Source: Desmodus rotundus
Lineage: Eukaryota > Chordata > Mammalia > Chiroptera > Phyllostomidae
Direction of reading: 5' to 3'
Length of the DNA: 64,000 bases
NCBI RefSeq assembly: GCF_022682495.2
Contig: NC_071389.1
Coordinates: 9,353,199 to 9,417,198 of the forward strand
Shown here: one piece after another, positions 54,101 to 64,000 of the stretch
Layout of the letters: each line of letters starts with the position of its first letter
How positions within the stretch are numbered: the first letter of the stretch is position 1
Program-made: the position numbers and the translations under genes
Notes under the pieces: generated by a model
Database searches by the model: none
The model's input: the letters and a program-made list of their open reading frames with translations, nothing else
What the model was told of the DNA's origin: nothing

Positions 54101-57100
54101 AGTGTGAATTTGCAAAACAAGCGCAGAACCCAGACCAAGGCCCCAGATTGGACCTAGGCTTCAAGGAGGGCCAGACCATCAAGCTCAACATTGCGGTGAG
54201 TCCCACCCGCGCTTGGCTGTGTTGGCCACGATCAGATGACACTTGCGGCCACCACACTGAGCCCACCCAGCACAGAGCCCCTCGCTCTTTCTCACAGCTC
54301 AGTTCCATCAGTTCAGCAGGTGTTTACTAAGCAGCTACCTTGTTCCAGGTGCTGCAGGGCAGGTGAATGAGAGGGCTCCGCTGTCCCCTCAGAGTTGAGC
54401 TGAGACGGGCAAGTCAGGATGTGATTACAACATGGCAGGAGCCTCTGACCTAGGGATGTTCTCCACCATGTGTTCCTACAGGAAAGGGACCTAGCTCAGA
54501 GATAGGTGAACCAAGGAAGGCTTCCTGAAAGAAGCAACCTGTAAAGAAGGGAGGAGGGGTCAGAGGGTGGCTCAAGCAGAGGGAACAGCACGTGCATAGC
54601 CTCTGGGTTGAGAAGGAACATCAGTCGCTTGTTGCGAGAGCTGGTGATTTTGTCCTGGCTATTACAGTGGGGGTCAGTGTGCTCCTTCCAAGCTGCATCT
54701 TTGTCCTTGCACCTTGAGTGAGGAAGCTTTCGGGGTGCTGTGGGCAGGAAGGCATCAAGATGGGCACGGGGAGTCACGGGCGCCTTCTGCTGGTGGTGGT
54801 GTCCTGGCTCCCTGTGTCTTCGTCCTGAGCTGTCCTGCATCTGGCTTCTCCCTTAGCTCCTGCGGAGAAGAGGAAGAGGTTGGAGTGGCTGGGTTGCCAA
54901 GACTTGGCCTTGATCTACTGCAGGGGTGGCGTTGGAATGATTTGGGGAAACCAAGGACCAAATGGGTTTGATTTTGAAGAAACTCTGTAACCCTAAAATA
55001 ATGCTCTTCCTCTTTACTCACTGTCTCTTTCTCCTCTTTTCTGCTTTGTGCTAGTGATGATTTGGGACCTTGAAGTTGGCCAACTGGCCCTTAAGAGAAA
55101 ATGCAGGTCAAATCCAGTGGACTGGTTGGGATGTGATTCTTTCTCTTGCTGGGAGGAAACTAACACTTACTGAGCAGCTGTGTGCCAGGTAGTGTTTTCA
55201 GGCACTTCCTCATACGAATTAACATGCTCCCCTTTCACAGGTGAGGAAATTGAGGCTTGGAGAGGTTACGGGACTTGCCCAGGGTCCTGGAGCTAGGAAC
55301 ACCCGGCACAGCAGGACTCACACAGAGCCCTTTGGGGGCTTTTGACTTGGGGCCATGGTCTGAGCATTTGATTAAGCTGTGTCTTTCCTCACAAGCAGGG
55401 GTGCAGGTCGCTTCATCTTTGTGACTGGTGCTGGTTTCTGGTTCGCGCTCGGCGCTCAGAGGGTTTTTTTTTTTAATGTTTTTTTAAAGTATGGTATGCA
55501 TACAGAAAAGTGCCCAAATTATGAATGCAGAACTCAGTGAATTTATAAAAACCTAAATTACGCATGCCGACTAGCACCCAGAACAAGAAGCAGGTATCGT
55601 CAGTATCTCTGCTGCGAGGTCCAGTCGCTGCCGCCCCGAGTAACTGCTGTCCTGACTGATCCCCTAGGTTTTGCTGTCAGCTTTCGTTAGTGGGGTCATC
55701 TACGTCGTACTCCTTCCTGTACGGCTCCTTTCTGTCACTGAGGTGGTGGTGGCGAGGGGCTTCGTCCACCGGGTTGCGTGTAGTTTGTTCGTTCTCCTTG
55801 TGGGGGCGTATTCCATTGTGACAGCACGTCCAGCGATTTACCCACTTCACTGGTGGGTGCATTTGGGCGGTGTCCGGTTTGGGGCTGTTAAGCAGTGCTG
55901 CTGAGAATGTTCTAGCGCATGTCTTTGGGTGCACAGATCTGTGCGCTTCTGTGGGGTCTGTATCGGGGAGGGGAATTGCAGGGCCATCAGTTCTTCGAAG
56001 GCGTTTACCCAACCGACACTTCCACCAGCTGTGTACGCAGGTTCCGGTTGCTCCATACCCTTGTCAACACTTGGTGTTCTATGTTTTAGCTCCTCCGGCG
56101 GGTACGTAACACTGTATCATAATAGGCTTGATTTGCATTGCCCTAATGATGAATAAATTCGGATGCTGGCTTTTAAAATTACTTGTGTTTTTGATAGCAT
56201 TAGAATTTTGAGGCATTTAATACCTTTCATAACAATGAGAATGCTAGACAGATCTTGAGCATCTGTTGGTTACATACACGTTTGGAGCCGGGGGGTCACC
56301 TGGTGGGGTTTTCTGATAGCAGTGGGGCACCAGCAGGGCTGACTGGTTCACATTCCTCTCCTCTAGAACATGAAGAAGAAGGAAGGAGCAGCTGGGACTC
56401 CCCGAGCCCGGCCTGCCAGCACAGGAGGACTGAGCCTGCTTCCCCCTCCCCCAGGGGGGAAGACTTCCACCCTGATCCCTCCCCCTGGGGATCATTTGTC
56501 TGTAGGGGGGTCCCTCGTCCAGCCAGAAGTTGCTCCCGGTTCAGGTGAGTGCTTGGAGGTGGCTGTACTTGCTGCTATGTGGGTTCCTCTTCCTGCCAGC
56601 AGCTGGGCCCGTGGCTTTCCCTCCTTCTCTCATTGATCTGTCATTTAGTAGCTGTATGTGGCCAACTGGAAGGTGAGCACCAGGGAGCTGACCCTGCCAC
56701 ACTGGGTAAAGGGTCCCTCTGTTCCCCTGCTACCCACCACTGAGCCCTTCAGGGTGTTTCTCCTCCCCGGATGGGCAGGAACATCAACTCATTTGTTCCT
56801 GTGAAGTCATCCCATGAGTTCCTGGTTCTCAGAGGCTGCTCCGTGGGTATTAAAAGAGCAGGTGATGGAGACACAGTGTGTGTTCCCAGGGCACACATAC
56901 CCAGTAGGAGACAGGAGTCACGGGCCCAGAGACTGGAGACCAGACTCACTACCAGCCATCACAATCGGGGGGGGCTTCACGAAAGAGGTGGCGTGCAGCA
57001 AAGCCCTGAAGGATAGAGATCGGGGCAGGGAACACTTGGGATTCTGCGCAGAGAGAAGAGCTGCGTAGGGCTCTGACTCCTGAACTTCTGGTGTGTGGAA

Positions 57101-60100
57101 GGAGGTGGGTGAGGGTAAGAACACCAAGGTGAGTGATGAGAAAGAACGTGGGAGTGCTAGTTTGGAGCGACCACTCGGTCGAGCCGTCAGGGTGCCGAGG
57201 AGCCGAGAGGCAGCTCCCCCAGCAGGCTGTGTGGTGCTTGTACCAGGATGTAAGGGGCGCCTCCTAGAGACCCCGGAATTTCAGGAGTTGGTGCCGAGTG
57301 CTTGCCTCTGAAAGGGCTGGGATGCCAGCCCCCTCCCTCGACCTCCCCACCCTGCCTTCCCAGCCCCGCTCGAAGCCCCTGGCCCTCCCCGGGCCTGGTG
57401 ATTGTGTTTCTCTGCACAGCGCTTACCAGTTTCTTGGGGACGAGATCCAGGCAGGCAGGAAGCCTGCTTTCTTTCCATTTAAAACATGTGGACATTGGCT
57501 CTCCTATCTGGAGGTCTGGCTTCAAACCTCACCCCTGTGGGGGGCCCCAGCCCAGGGAAGGGGTAGCAGGCAGTGAGCCCCCCGCTCCTGTCCCAGAAAT
57601 TACGCTTTCAGCCTTGGTTCTCGGTGAGGTTGCAGGACTGCTTGCCTGGGGTGGGGGCGGGAAGCTGTTCGTGTTATTTGTTTGCTCACTAGGGTCTGAG
57701 CGCTGCTGTCTTAGGCCTTCCCTCGTTGCTGGTGCATTTTTAACTAATACAGAGAACCTGCCGCGTGCGAGAGAGCATCTTAGGCCCTGGGGATCCTGCG
57801 TTCACGTTGCGCACTAATGTGAAAGGCAGGCGGGCAGGCAGCACATCTGCCACTCAGTGGTGCCGGATAAGTAAGAGCCATGACTGGCTGGCAGGTGCTG
57901 AGCCCTCACACGGGGGTGTGCAAACGTAGGGTGGTAATAATACAGTAATTAATAACTGATATGGAAGAATAAACTTCAAAAATAGGTTTACTGTGAATAT
58001 GCTAACAGTTTGTTTATAATTATTAATTATTGTATTATTGCTTATTATTAACCTACCTTTGCCCACCCCTATATATGTTCTAAAACCAGGCTGGCTGAGT
58101 TCAAATTCAGGCTTGCCAGTAGTGTGGTTTTCAGAAAATGGCCACTTCTCCGAGCCTCAGCTTTCTCATCTGTGGGATGGGGTGGTAACGATGCCTACAA
58201 TACAGGTCTCTCGTAGGGACTGGCTAGTCCATGGAGAGCCCTGTGGACGTCGTAAGTGCTCACACTTGTTAGCTCTCGTTTTATTAATATTGCCATTCTC
58301 GTCACTCTGTGCTGGGCCTGTTAATCTCAGACAGTCCTGTGACGGTTCTTGTCTCCATTTTAGACACGAGGAAAGCAAGGGCTGAGGGGCCTGCGTAAAG
58401 TCACACAGCTGGGGCTGGCATGTCTCCCCCAGGGACTGTGGTGAGGCCCCGCTGAGAGAGCGGATGCGGAGCGCTTGGAGACCTGTAACACCACCGAGGG
58501 CCTGCGTTTCATCCGGTCTCCAGCCCAGAGCAGATCAGAAGTAGCAAGTTGGTGGGAAGGCAGAGGGTGGCAGCACAGGGACAATTGGGACTTCAGGAGG
58601 GACAGTTGGCAGCACTGAGGAAGGTGCCAGAAAAGTGCAGAAGCAGGCGCTGAGGCCCGGTCATGCCTCCCAGCTTGGGAGCAGGTGTGCAGATACCCGG
58701 GTCTGTGGTGCCTTGTGTGGACGGCTGTCCCTGACCCTGGCCGGTTTGGCTGCAGGACTTGGCACATGTCTGACCCGTGGTTTCTCAGCTGCTTGACCCA
58801 GACTGGTCTGAGGGCTTTATACGGAGATGACCGTGCAGTCTGAGTGGGCATTTTCCATTCAAGAAGCCAGGGCGGGAGATGGTAACTTTCCAACATGAAC
58901 TGTGAAAAACAGGGTCAGCCTCAGGTCTGTGTGATAGAGGCTGTGTGACCCGCCCTCAGGGGCACCCTCCCTCCACCTTGTATGTGGCTTTCTGCTTTCT
59001 CCAGGGGCCCTCAAGGGCCCATGAGAAGACAGTAGAAATGTGGCAGCTTGTTGGTGTTCTGTTGCCCAGAAGCAGGTCTCCGTGTGTCTTTCTCAGCCAC
59101 CTGGGATTATGAGACTGATTTCAGGGTCGCCGAGACAACCCAAGAGATCTCTGACTCCTGTCTTTTTCACTTCTCTTCCTACCCACCGGACTTGGGGACA
59201 TCCCTAGGAGGTGCCACTGTGTCCTGGCCACAGCCCAAGCCTGCCACTACTGCCACCGCTGACATCTGGGGCGACTTCACCAAGTCCACAGGGTGAGGAG
59301 GCTCGCGTTCCGTGTGGTGGGACGTGGGCCGAGGCTGTCTCTCTGAAAACCTGGGGTCGCTGCGAGTGCCTGCCTTCTGATCTTCAGAGCAGCAGCGCCA
59401 GTTCGGACCTTTTCAGGCTCCCCAGAGGACAGGGCCCCACGGCACTTGCTTGGGTGGCACGTTTCTGTTCATGAAGACTTTCTGTCACCGCTCTCCACTG
59501 CTAGGTGGCCTGGAGCCAGCGTGTGCAACTCTTTCTGGTCTTTAAACCACCTTGCAAGTGCTTTGGCTTGTCCCCAGTACCTCCTTCTCCCCCCTCCTAC
59601 CCCCACCCACCCCAGAACACGGGGCTGAGAGTCGGCCTGGGTTCTAGCCTTGGCCCATCCTCGTGGGACCTCTGAGGCCAGGTCTCTTGGCTTCTCTGAT
59701 TCCATAAAATGTGCAGCCTCTACCTGGGGTTGGGTGAAAAGATGCTGAAATCCTACGGTACCACTGTGTATGTGGCCAGGCTCTGGGACAGGAGTCAGCA
59801 CACATTTTCTGTGAAGGACCAGAGAGCGAGTAACTTAGACTTCGCAGGCCGTGTGGTCTCTGTTCCTACTACCCAGCTCTGCTCTCCGGGCTCAAGGGTG
59901 GCGCAGGCAACACGTAAATGAATGGGCTGTGTACCAGTAAAACTCTATTTGTAACACACAGGGGTTAGATTTGGTCCCTCTGCTGTAGTTTGCTGACGTC
60001 TGCTCTGGAACACTCAAGAGCTGACTTCCTGGAGCTCTCTCTGCCCAGAGCAAATGCACCTTTTACGTGCTCTGTAATTTTCAAACATCTAAACTCTGCC

Positions 60101-60174
60101 ACCCCTCCCTGTCTTCCCTCTACAGGGCGACCTCCAGCCAGACCCAGCCAGGCACAGGCTGGGTCCAGTTCTGA
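47860..60174 (+). CDS. NECAP2: NECAP2, adaptin-ear-binding clathrin coat-associated protein 2 (8 exons)
   Basis: Exons 47860-47951, 50296-50396, 52855-52959, 53044-53125, 54087-54195, 56367-56544, 59208-59292 and 60126-60174 join to 801 nt: 266 residues plus TGA (human 263 from memory). The N-terminal PHear domain (about 1-135) includes [34 protein letters not shown] and [15 protein letters not shown] basic/proline linker follows ([26 protein letters not shown]), then WGDF at 243-246 and WVQF at the extreme C-terminus (263-266). NECAP proteins bind clathrin adaptors: WxxF-type motifs bind adaptin ears and the PHear domain binds adaptor cores. NECAP2 acts with AP-1/AP-2 in endocytic recycling. 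The ATG has G at -3 and +4. All phases check. Housekeeping-type promoter; no anomalies. Confidence 0.97.
49459..49662 (-). repeat. VES-type bat SINE in NECAP2 intron 1
   Basis: Reverse copy from tttttttagactttatttattt to tccactgaactaggccagccaggg. Confidence 0.88.
49875..50095 (+). repeat. hAT-type DNA transposon fossil in NECAP2 intron 1
   Basis: ggggtcagcaaactgtgaccc, tggctcacaagctaaggatgg and tgatgtaaaagttataagc follow a well-known eutherian hAT consensus. Confidence 0.65.
50296..50396 (+). CDS. NECAP2: NECAP2 exon 2
   Basis: Acceptor gtccccttag; donor GTAAAG. Encodes [20 protein letters not shown] and [13 protein letters not shown], strands of the PHear domain. Confidence 0.96.
51125..51250 (+). 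repeat. MIR fragment in NECAP2 intron 2
   Basis: gggaccttgggcgagtcgcatgacctctggcgcc then gttgaaatggcgatcacgttag. Confidence 0.65.
51640..51785 (-). repeat. hAT-type fossil fragment
   Basis: Same family as the 7202-7632 element: tagcaacatccctggcctct, cctccagatattgccagatgtcc, tgagaccactgc. Confidence 0.6.
52370..52579 (-). repeat. VES-type bat SINE in NECAP2 intron 2
   Basis: Reverse copy; flanks acagcttttgatttt (52355-52369) and acagcttttaatttt (52580-52594) form the target duplication. Confidence 0.9.
52855..52959 (+). CDS. NECAP2: NECAP2 exon 3
   Basis: Acceptor gggctttcag; donor GTACGT. Encodes [19 protein letters not shown], then [13 protein letters not shown]. Confidence 0.96.
53044..53125 (+). 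CDS. NECAP2: NECAP2 exon 4
   Basis: Acceptor ttgtcttctag after an 84-nt intron; donor GTGAGT overlaps the Lys codon (AA|G). Encodes [19 protein letters not shown] and VALQDHF, the end of the PHear core. Confidence 0.96.
53815..53985 (-). repeat. MIR fragment
   Basis: gcagaaacggacaggcctgc, ttgaattcaggcctgactctaagcc; reverse MIR. Confidence 0.6.
54087..54195 (+). CDS. NECAP2: NECAP2 exon 5
   Basis: Acceptor ctccccag; donor GTGAGT. Encodes [19 protein letters not shown], then [11 protein letters not shown]. Confidence 0.96.
54305..54620. repeat. L2-like fragment
   Basis: gtgtttactaagcagctaccttgttccagg and ggaaggcttcctgaaagaag with agagggaacagcacgtgcatag resemble L2. Confidence 0.55.
55140..55325 (-). 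repeat. MIR element
   Basis: cttactgagcagctgtgtgccagg, ggtgaggaaattgaggcttgg, gggacttgcccagggtcctgg. Confidence 0.7.
55470..56200 (-). repeat. Old L1 3'-region fragment in NECAP2 intron 5
   Basis: Reverse L1M-type text such as gtgcccaaattatgaatgc, gtattccattgtgacag and ccaccagctgtgtacgcagg, ending in aatgatgaataaattcggatgctg. High CpG retention makes it look less decayed than expected. Confidence 0.65.
56367..56544 (+). CDS. NECAP2: NECAP2 exon 6
   Basis: Acceptor cctctcctctag; donor GTGAGT. Encodes [38 protein letters not shown] and [10 protein letters not shown], the flexible linker. Confidence 0.96.
56545..58074 (+). other. NECAP2 intron 6 (first half)
   Basis: No exon or strong repeat; weak L2-like patches (56,850-57,050 and 57,720-57,800). 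Overlapping frames near 57190-57820 are GC-driven. Confidence 0.55.
58075..58290 (+). repeat. MIR element
   Basis: ggctgagttcaaattcaggc, tccgagcctcagctttctcatctgtgggatgggg and cgtcgtaagtgctcac match MIR. Confidence 0.8.
58295..58420 (-). repeat. MIR fragment (opposite strand)
   Basis: tctccattttagacacgaggaaagc and taaagtcacacagctggggctgg fit reverse MIR. Confidence 0.65.
59208..59292 (+). CDS. NECAP2: NECAP2 exon 7 (WGDF motif)
   Basis: Acceptor acatccctag; donor GTGAGG. Encodes [19 protein letters not shown] then WGDFTKST. Versus the human protein as remembered it carries three extra residues in the Ala/Thr stretch. Confidence 0.95.
59790..60005 (+). repeat. hAT-type DNA transposon fossil in NECAP2 intron 7
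   Basis: Ends caggagtcagcacacattttctg and tagtttgctgacgtctgc are inverted relatives; the body has acttcgcaggccgtgtggtc and accagtaaaactctatttg. Confidence 0.75.
60126..60174 (+). CDS. NECAP2: NECAP2 exon 8 (terminal, WVQF motif)
   Basis: Acceptor ccctctacag; encodes [15 protein letters not shown] and TGA at 60172-60174. Confidence 0.96.
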
Positions 60175-60461
60175 CCGGAGCCCAACTGTTTCTATTCTCA
60201 CACAACTCTTGAAGGAGCTGCCTCGTCTGGGCCAGAGGAAGGAGGGCGAAGCACTCCCTGGTAGCCTCTCTCCTCCCCTCCTGCCTGATGCTCTCCGAAG
60301 ACCGGGAACCTTAGGCCGTCAGTGGTCATCATGTCACACTGTTCCTGGGACTCAAGTATGGAACCAGGACACAGGAGGAGAAACGCTCCAAGACCCTCTC
60401 CCTTTCTGTTCTCTTGACTTGCGAGAGACTCTGAGACTACTTCTCCATCACAATGACCTGC

Positions 60462-60467
60462 AATAAA
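60462..60467 (+). promoter_or_regulatory. NECAP2: NECAP2 proximal poly(A) signal
   Basis: Canonical AATAAA about 290 nt after the stop; gives a short 3'UTR isoform if used. The downstream GT-rich stretch (gggttgagtgtgctg) is suitable. Confidence 0.55.
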
Positions 60468-61292
60468 CGCAAGCCCCCAAAGCAAAGAAGGGGTTGAGTG
60501 TGCTGCCTGGCCTCCGATCAGCCCCGCTCAGGGATGACGGGTGTCGCAGGGTCACTGTTCGGAGGGGAGCTCCCTGCACTCCAAGTGGCTGCAGCCACTT
60601 GTCGTGGAGCTTTCAGAGGATGGCTTCCTTGCTGGTCCCTAACAGGCTTAGAGGCCACAGCTTGAACGGACAGAGGAAAGTTGGGAGTGTTAACCAGTTT
60701 TCTGAAATTTTTAATACTTGCTTTGCTCATGTGCTGATCTGCACTAACTTGTTATCTTTGCCAAAGGGACCCTTCCTGCCCTGGGCCCCAGGCAGGGTCT
60801 CTGAGAGCCTGTCCTTTTGTCGGCCACAGGCACCACCCTGGGCTCCAGGAAGTGGTGTTCATCTTGGCCTGGTGGCCTGGTTTCCAAGTCTTCCAGGCTG
60901 GGTAGGCAGTGCAGGGCCGAGGCAGGCACAGGAAGCCAGGTGGAACAGCCTTGGGGCAGGAAATCGGAAGCTGTTCTTTGGAGGTGGGGGACCCACTGGC
61001 AGCCATGTGGGTTTACAGGCCCACTGTGCATTCCTGGGAGACTGGGTGTTCTTGGTGGGTTGTGAAGTGCCTTCTTGGTGGACAGCCGTCTTTCTCCTCC
61101 AGGGACTACATGACAGGAGAGCTCTGACTGAGCTCTAGGGGTGCCTGTGTTGCTGATGTATAAGAAGTAATTTTATCTGAACACACCTCTAAACTTGCTT
61201 TTATCAGTTTTACCTCTTAAAGATTTCTGAAGGCTCAAGATGATGAACTGACAAAAATATTTGCCTTTTTGTGGGACCAGATTTCTAAGATA

Positions 61293-61298
61293 AATAAA
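61293..61298 (+). promoter_or_regulatory. NECAP2: NECAP2 distal poly(A) signal
   Basis: AATAAA in the context ataaataaatattttt, with T/GT-rich sequence after it; likely the main 3' end near 61315. Confidence 0.75.
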
Positions 61299-61713
61299 TA
61301 TTTTTGCTTCTGTCAGTGCATGTCAAAGACAAACATGTTTCTGGTGGCATGGCCCCGGACCTTCCAGGGTGCCACGACTAGGACTCACCCGCTTCTCGCC
61401 ACTGGTCACACGCACTGAGTTAGAGTCTGGGCCAGGGCGTTGGATTGGCTACCGTGAGAGAACCTGGCCCTATTCCCCTAAGGCAACCGGTTACTTCTCT
61501 CCCATGCATCTAGAAGAGTAGTCTTCTTGCCACTCTGGGACATTCTGGTCCCCTGCTTACTACCAAGCCCCCCTGTGGAAGCATCTCCCTGAATACTAAG
61601 GGCCTGTGGGCGCACAGAGGCCAAAAAATAGAAAGGGCCATGCACTTCTGCTTGAGTGTTCTGTAACAAGGATGAGGTTCTTCTTTAAATTTTTAATTGT
61701 ATTTTCATTTTAT

Positions 61714-61913
61714 TTTAAGATTTTATTTAATTTGGAGGGTGGAGAAAGAAGGAGAGAAACATTGATGTGCAAAGGAAACTGATCGGGTGCCTCTCGTACA
61801 CGCCCGACTGGGACTGAACCCGCAACCCAGGCATGTGCCCTGACCAGGGATTGAACCTGTGACCTCTTGCTTTGTGGTATGGTACCCACCCAACTGAGCA
61901 CCAGTCAGGGCAA
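61714..61913 (-). repeat. VES-type bat SINE downstream of NECAP2
   Basis: Reverse copy from taagattttatttaatttgg to cccaactgagcaccagtcagggc. Confidence 0.88.
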
Positions 61914-61920
61914 GTAGTTT

Positions 61921-62759
61921 ATATTTTTGATATGGAAATAGCCACTCAGTACAGGGAGGCCAAAGAAAAAGAATTGAGGGTCCTCATGACCATTGGATGA
62001 GGGTGAGGAGGTTACATCAGAGGATTCTTAGGGGGAGAAAGCTTTTTTGTCTATTTTCCATTACTTCCCATCTTTCTAAGTGCTCAGAGGCTGAGAATGG
62101 GAAAGCTTGGACTTAGAGGAATCCCTTTTTTAGGAGCACATACCATTGAAGAAAGCACTTGGGGTCTAGGCTGTCTCCTGGTGGGATGTGTGACCACAGA
62201 CTCCTTTTCTTAACCCAGGTGTCACTCGGATGAGATGTATAAAGTGTAGCAGGTGCCCATCCTTATTTGTGCCCATCCTATTGTTTGACCTTAACCGCCT
62301 TTATCTAGAATCAGGTAACATACCCAGTGCCACTACTCATGATTATGAGGCAGCTGAGAAACAGCAAGAATCAAACCTGAAGAGAGGAAAAAAGGAAAGA
62401 AAAAAATAAAACCTGAAAAGCACCTTGAGGGATGTGTGTGGTGGCAAGGGACAGTTTGGGGCTCTCCATCACCAACTGGACTCCTAAGTGAAAAGAGGTG
62501 CTACAGGACCAGGATCCCCAGGAAACACCCCTGCTCACCAAACCCAGCATCTCTAATGATTCCCCCTACGGCAGGTTCCGAGTTGGTGGGGGTAGTTGGC
62601 TGAAATGGAGGTGGGAGGTGGGCGTTGGTCTGAGGGCTGTGAGGCCTGAACTGTTCTCTATCCAGTGGGAAGGTTTGGATGCACAGGTGTGGCAGACAGA
62701 CTAGAGCAGCGCCCAGCACCCTCTCCACCTCCTGCCATTCACACCGTTGTGCCAGTCTC
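61921..62759. other. Intergenic sequence right of NECAP2
   Basis: No gene, ncRNA or clear repeat; an A-rich patch at 62380-62410. Confidence 0.55.
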
Positions 62760-63140
62760 CTTGCAGTGCGGGCTAGACCTGTGACAGCTAACCAGTAGAA
62801 TACGGCAAAGACGACAGGATGTTGCTTCCATGATTACATTCCAAGAGTTTGCGACGGCTGTCTTGCTGTCTCTGAAGAAGCAAGCCGCCATGCTGGTGAG
62901 CCTCCCTAGCTGGAGGGTCAGGGTGAAGCTGGAGCTCTTGGTCCAGCAGTCAGCAAGGAACTGAGTGCTGCCAAAGCCACATGAGCTTGAAACTGATCTT
63001 GCCCCAGTTGCTCCTTCAGATGAGCTGCAGCCGTGGCCAAACACCTGGATTGCAGCCGTGCCCAGCATCCTGAGCCATAGGAACAGTAAATGAGCTGTTG
63101 GTGGGAGTACTGTTCAGCAATAGATAACTGATAGGAGAAG
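62760..63140. repeat. Unassigned ancient interspersed repeat
   Basis: Text such as gatgttgcttccatgattac, gcaagccgccatgctggtgagc and ctgagccataggaacagtaaatg has the style of an old LTR/DNA repeat; family not assigned. The 109-codon minus frame over it is not credible. Confidence 0.4.
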
Positions 63141-63239
63141 AGAGTGAAAGGTACTTGGGGTAGAAGTCGGTGTGAGAGAGGAATCTGGCGTATGGCCTTG
63201 GGAGTGTGCATAACCTCTCATTTGGGCCTGCCTTTTCCC

Positions 63240-63490
63240 TTACGTTGATAGTAGCTATTGTTTAATGCTTACTGTGTTAGGCCTGTTCTGTGCACTCCAC
63301 ATAAAACTCATTTTGTCGTCCCGACAGCCCTGTGAGGTAGGTGCTCATCCTAGTCTTACAAAGGATGAGACCGAGGGACAGTGACATTATGTAATTTGCC
63401 CAAAGTCACGCAGTTGCTAAGTGGCACGGGGCTGGGGGCTGGGGGTGCGGGACTGGAACCCAGGCAGTCTGGCTCCAGCACCCATGCTGC
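63240..63490 (-). repeat. MIR element
   Basis: tacaaaggatgagaccgaggg, gtaatttgcccaaagtcacgcagttgctaagtgg, ggaacccaggcagtctggc; reverse MIR. Confidence 0.75.
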
Positions 63491-63849
63491 CAATCAAGTT
63501 GGTCCACTTGAGCGGTGCTGCCCGCAGGGGACCTGCTTAGTACGTGGAAGTTCCATTCCCTCCACGTGCATCAAGAAAGCCGTATGTGGCAGGTATTGAA
63601 TGACAAGCCAAGGGAGGGGCTTTATTCCCTAGGTGAGTGGAGGCCACTGGAGTGATCATGGGCACACAGTAGGTGTTCAATAGCTGCTGACAGCAGGAAG
63701 TGACAGGAAGATACAGTGCTCTGTGGACAGACCTATTTCTCCTCACTGCAACTTGAATGCGGACGGATGCTTTGATTTCCTCCTCATTACTGATGGGATG
63801 TAGATAGGAAGACAAAACACAAAGAATCTTAACAATTGTGTAATACTTC

Positions 63850-64000
63850 CATAGCAAAAGATTGGAAATGGGCTGTATGTCCATTGCTGTGTAACAATCA
63901 CCCCCAAACACAGAAGCTTAAAACAATACACTGTTGTCTTACGGTTTCCGTAGGTCAGGAACCCAGGTGCAGCTCAGCGGGTCCTCTGTCTCCATGTGTC
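63850..64000. repeat. Unassigned ancient repeat at right edge
   Basis: ccattgctgtgtaacaatcaccc, agcttaaaacaatacactg and gtaggtcaggaacccagg follow a common mammalian repeat whose class I cannot fix; cut by the window end. Confidence 0.5.

Larger units (their letters stand above)
60175..61320 (+). other. NECAP2: NECAP2 3'UTR
   Basis: No introns or conserved frame. Length fits the human 3'UTR of about 1.1 kb as I recall. It contains a proximal and a distal AATAAA, both described separately. The 214-codon open frame at 60494-61138 matches nothing I know. Confidence 0.75.

Noticed and set aside
60494..61138. 214-codon plus-strand frame after NECAP2
   Set aside because: Falls inside the 3'UTR before the distal poly(A) signal; composition is GC-driven and no motif is recognisable.
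62739..63068. 109-codon minus-strand frame right of NECAP2
   Set aside because: Covers an old interspersed repeat; Ser/Cys-rich translation with no family resemblance.
1..64000. CRISPR arrays, operons, phage or plasmid features
   Set aside because: All evidence (introns, SINE/LINE content, vertebrate genes) indicates mammalian nuclear DNA; no regularly spaced repeats were seen.

Overview
The window is nuclear DNA from a placental mammal, very probably a bat. It shows vertebrate GT-AG split genes, ancient mammalian MIR/L2/hAT fossils, and at least sixteen copies of a tRNA-headed SINE of the chiropteran VES type. I also see two young LINE-1-type elements that have ORF1 but no ORF2 (half-L1, HAL1), a pattern reported for microbats. 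Genus cannot be resolved from the sequence alone.

Three protein-coding genes account for the coding content, in the order of human 1p36.13. (1) SZRD1 (+): the last three coding exons (8649-11957) plus a roughly 3 kb 3'UTR; its first coding exon lies left of the window. (2) SPATA21 (-): twelve coding exons (36975 down to 15719) that join in frame to 650 codons with a single EF-hand, tail-to-tail with SZRD1. (3) NECAP2 (+): eight coding exons (47860-60174) giving 266 residues with a PHear domain, a WGDF motif and a C-terminal WVQF, transcribed divergently from SPATA21 from a CpG-rich, ETS-site promoter near 47.8 kb. All splice phases were checked by hand and every junction preserves frame.

Layout: 1-8648 SZRD1 intron 1 with many VES copies, one nested inside another and one inside a hAT fossil; 8649-14955 SZRD1 exons and 3'UTR; about 14955-15595 short intergenic gap; 15600-36999 SPATA21 coding part, with L2, MLT1-like LTR, MIR and VES in introns and a first ORF2-less L1 (copy C) inside an old L1; 37000-47500 upstream SPATA21 sequence with HAL1 copies A and B in tandem; 47560-61320 NECAP2; 61320-64000 intergenic with VES and old repeats.

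The genes do not form one pathway: SZRD1 is a SUZ-domain RNA-associated protein, SPATA21 a testis EF-hand protein, NECAP2 a clathrin/AP-adaptor accessory protein. The least explained signal is a long antisense reading frame in the 5'UTRs of both HAL1 copies. It aligns without gaps over 105 codons and recalls the position of primate L1 ORF0. No bacterial genes, CRISPR, rRNA or functional tRNA genes were seen.
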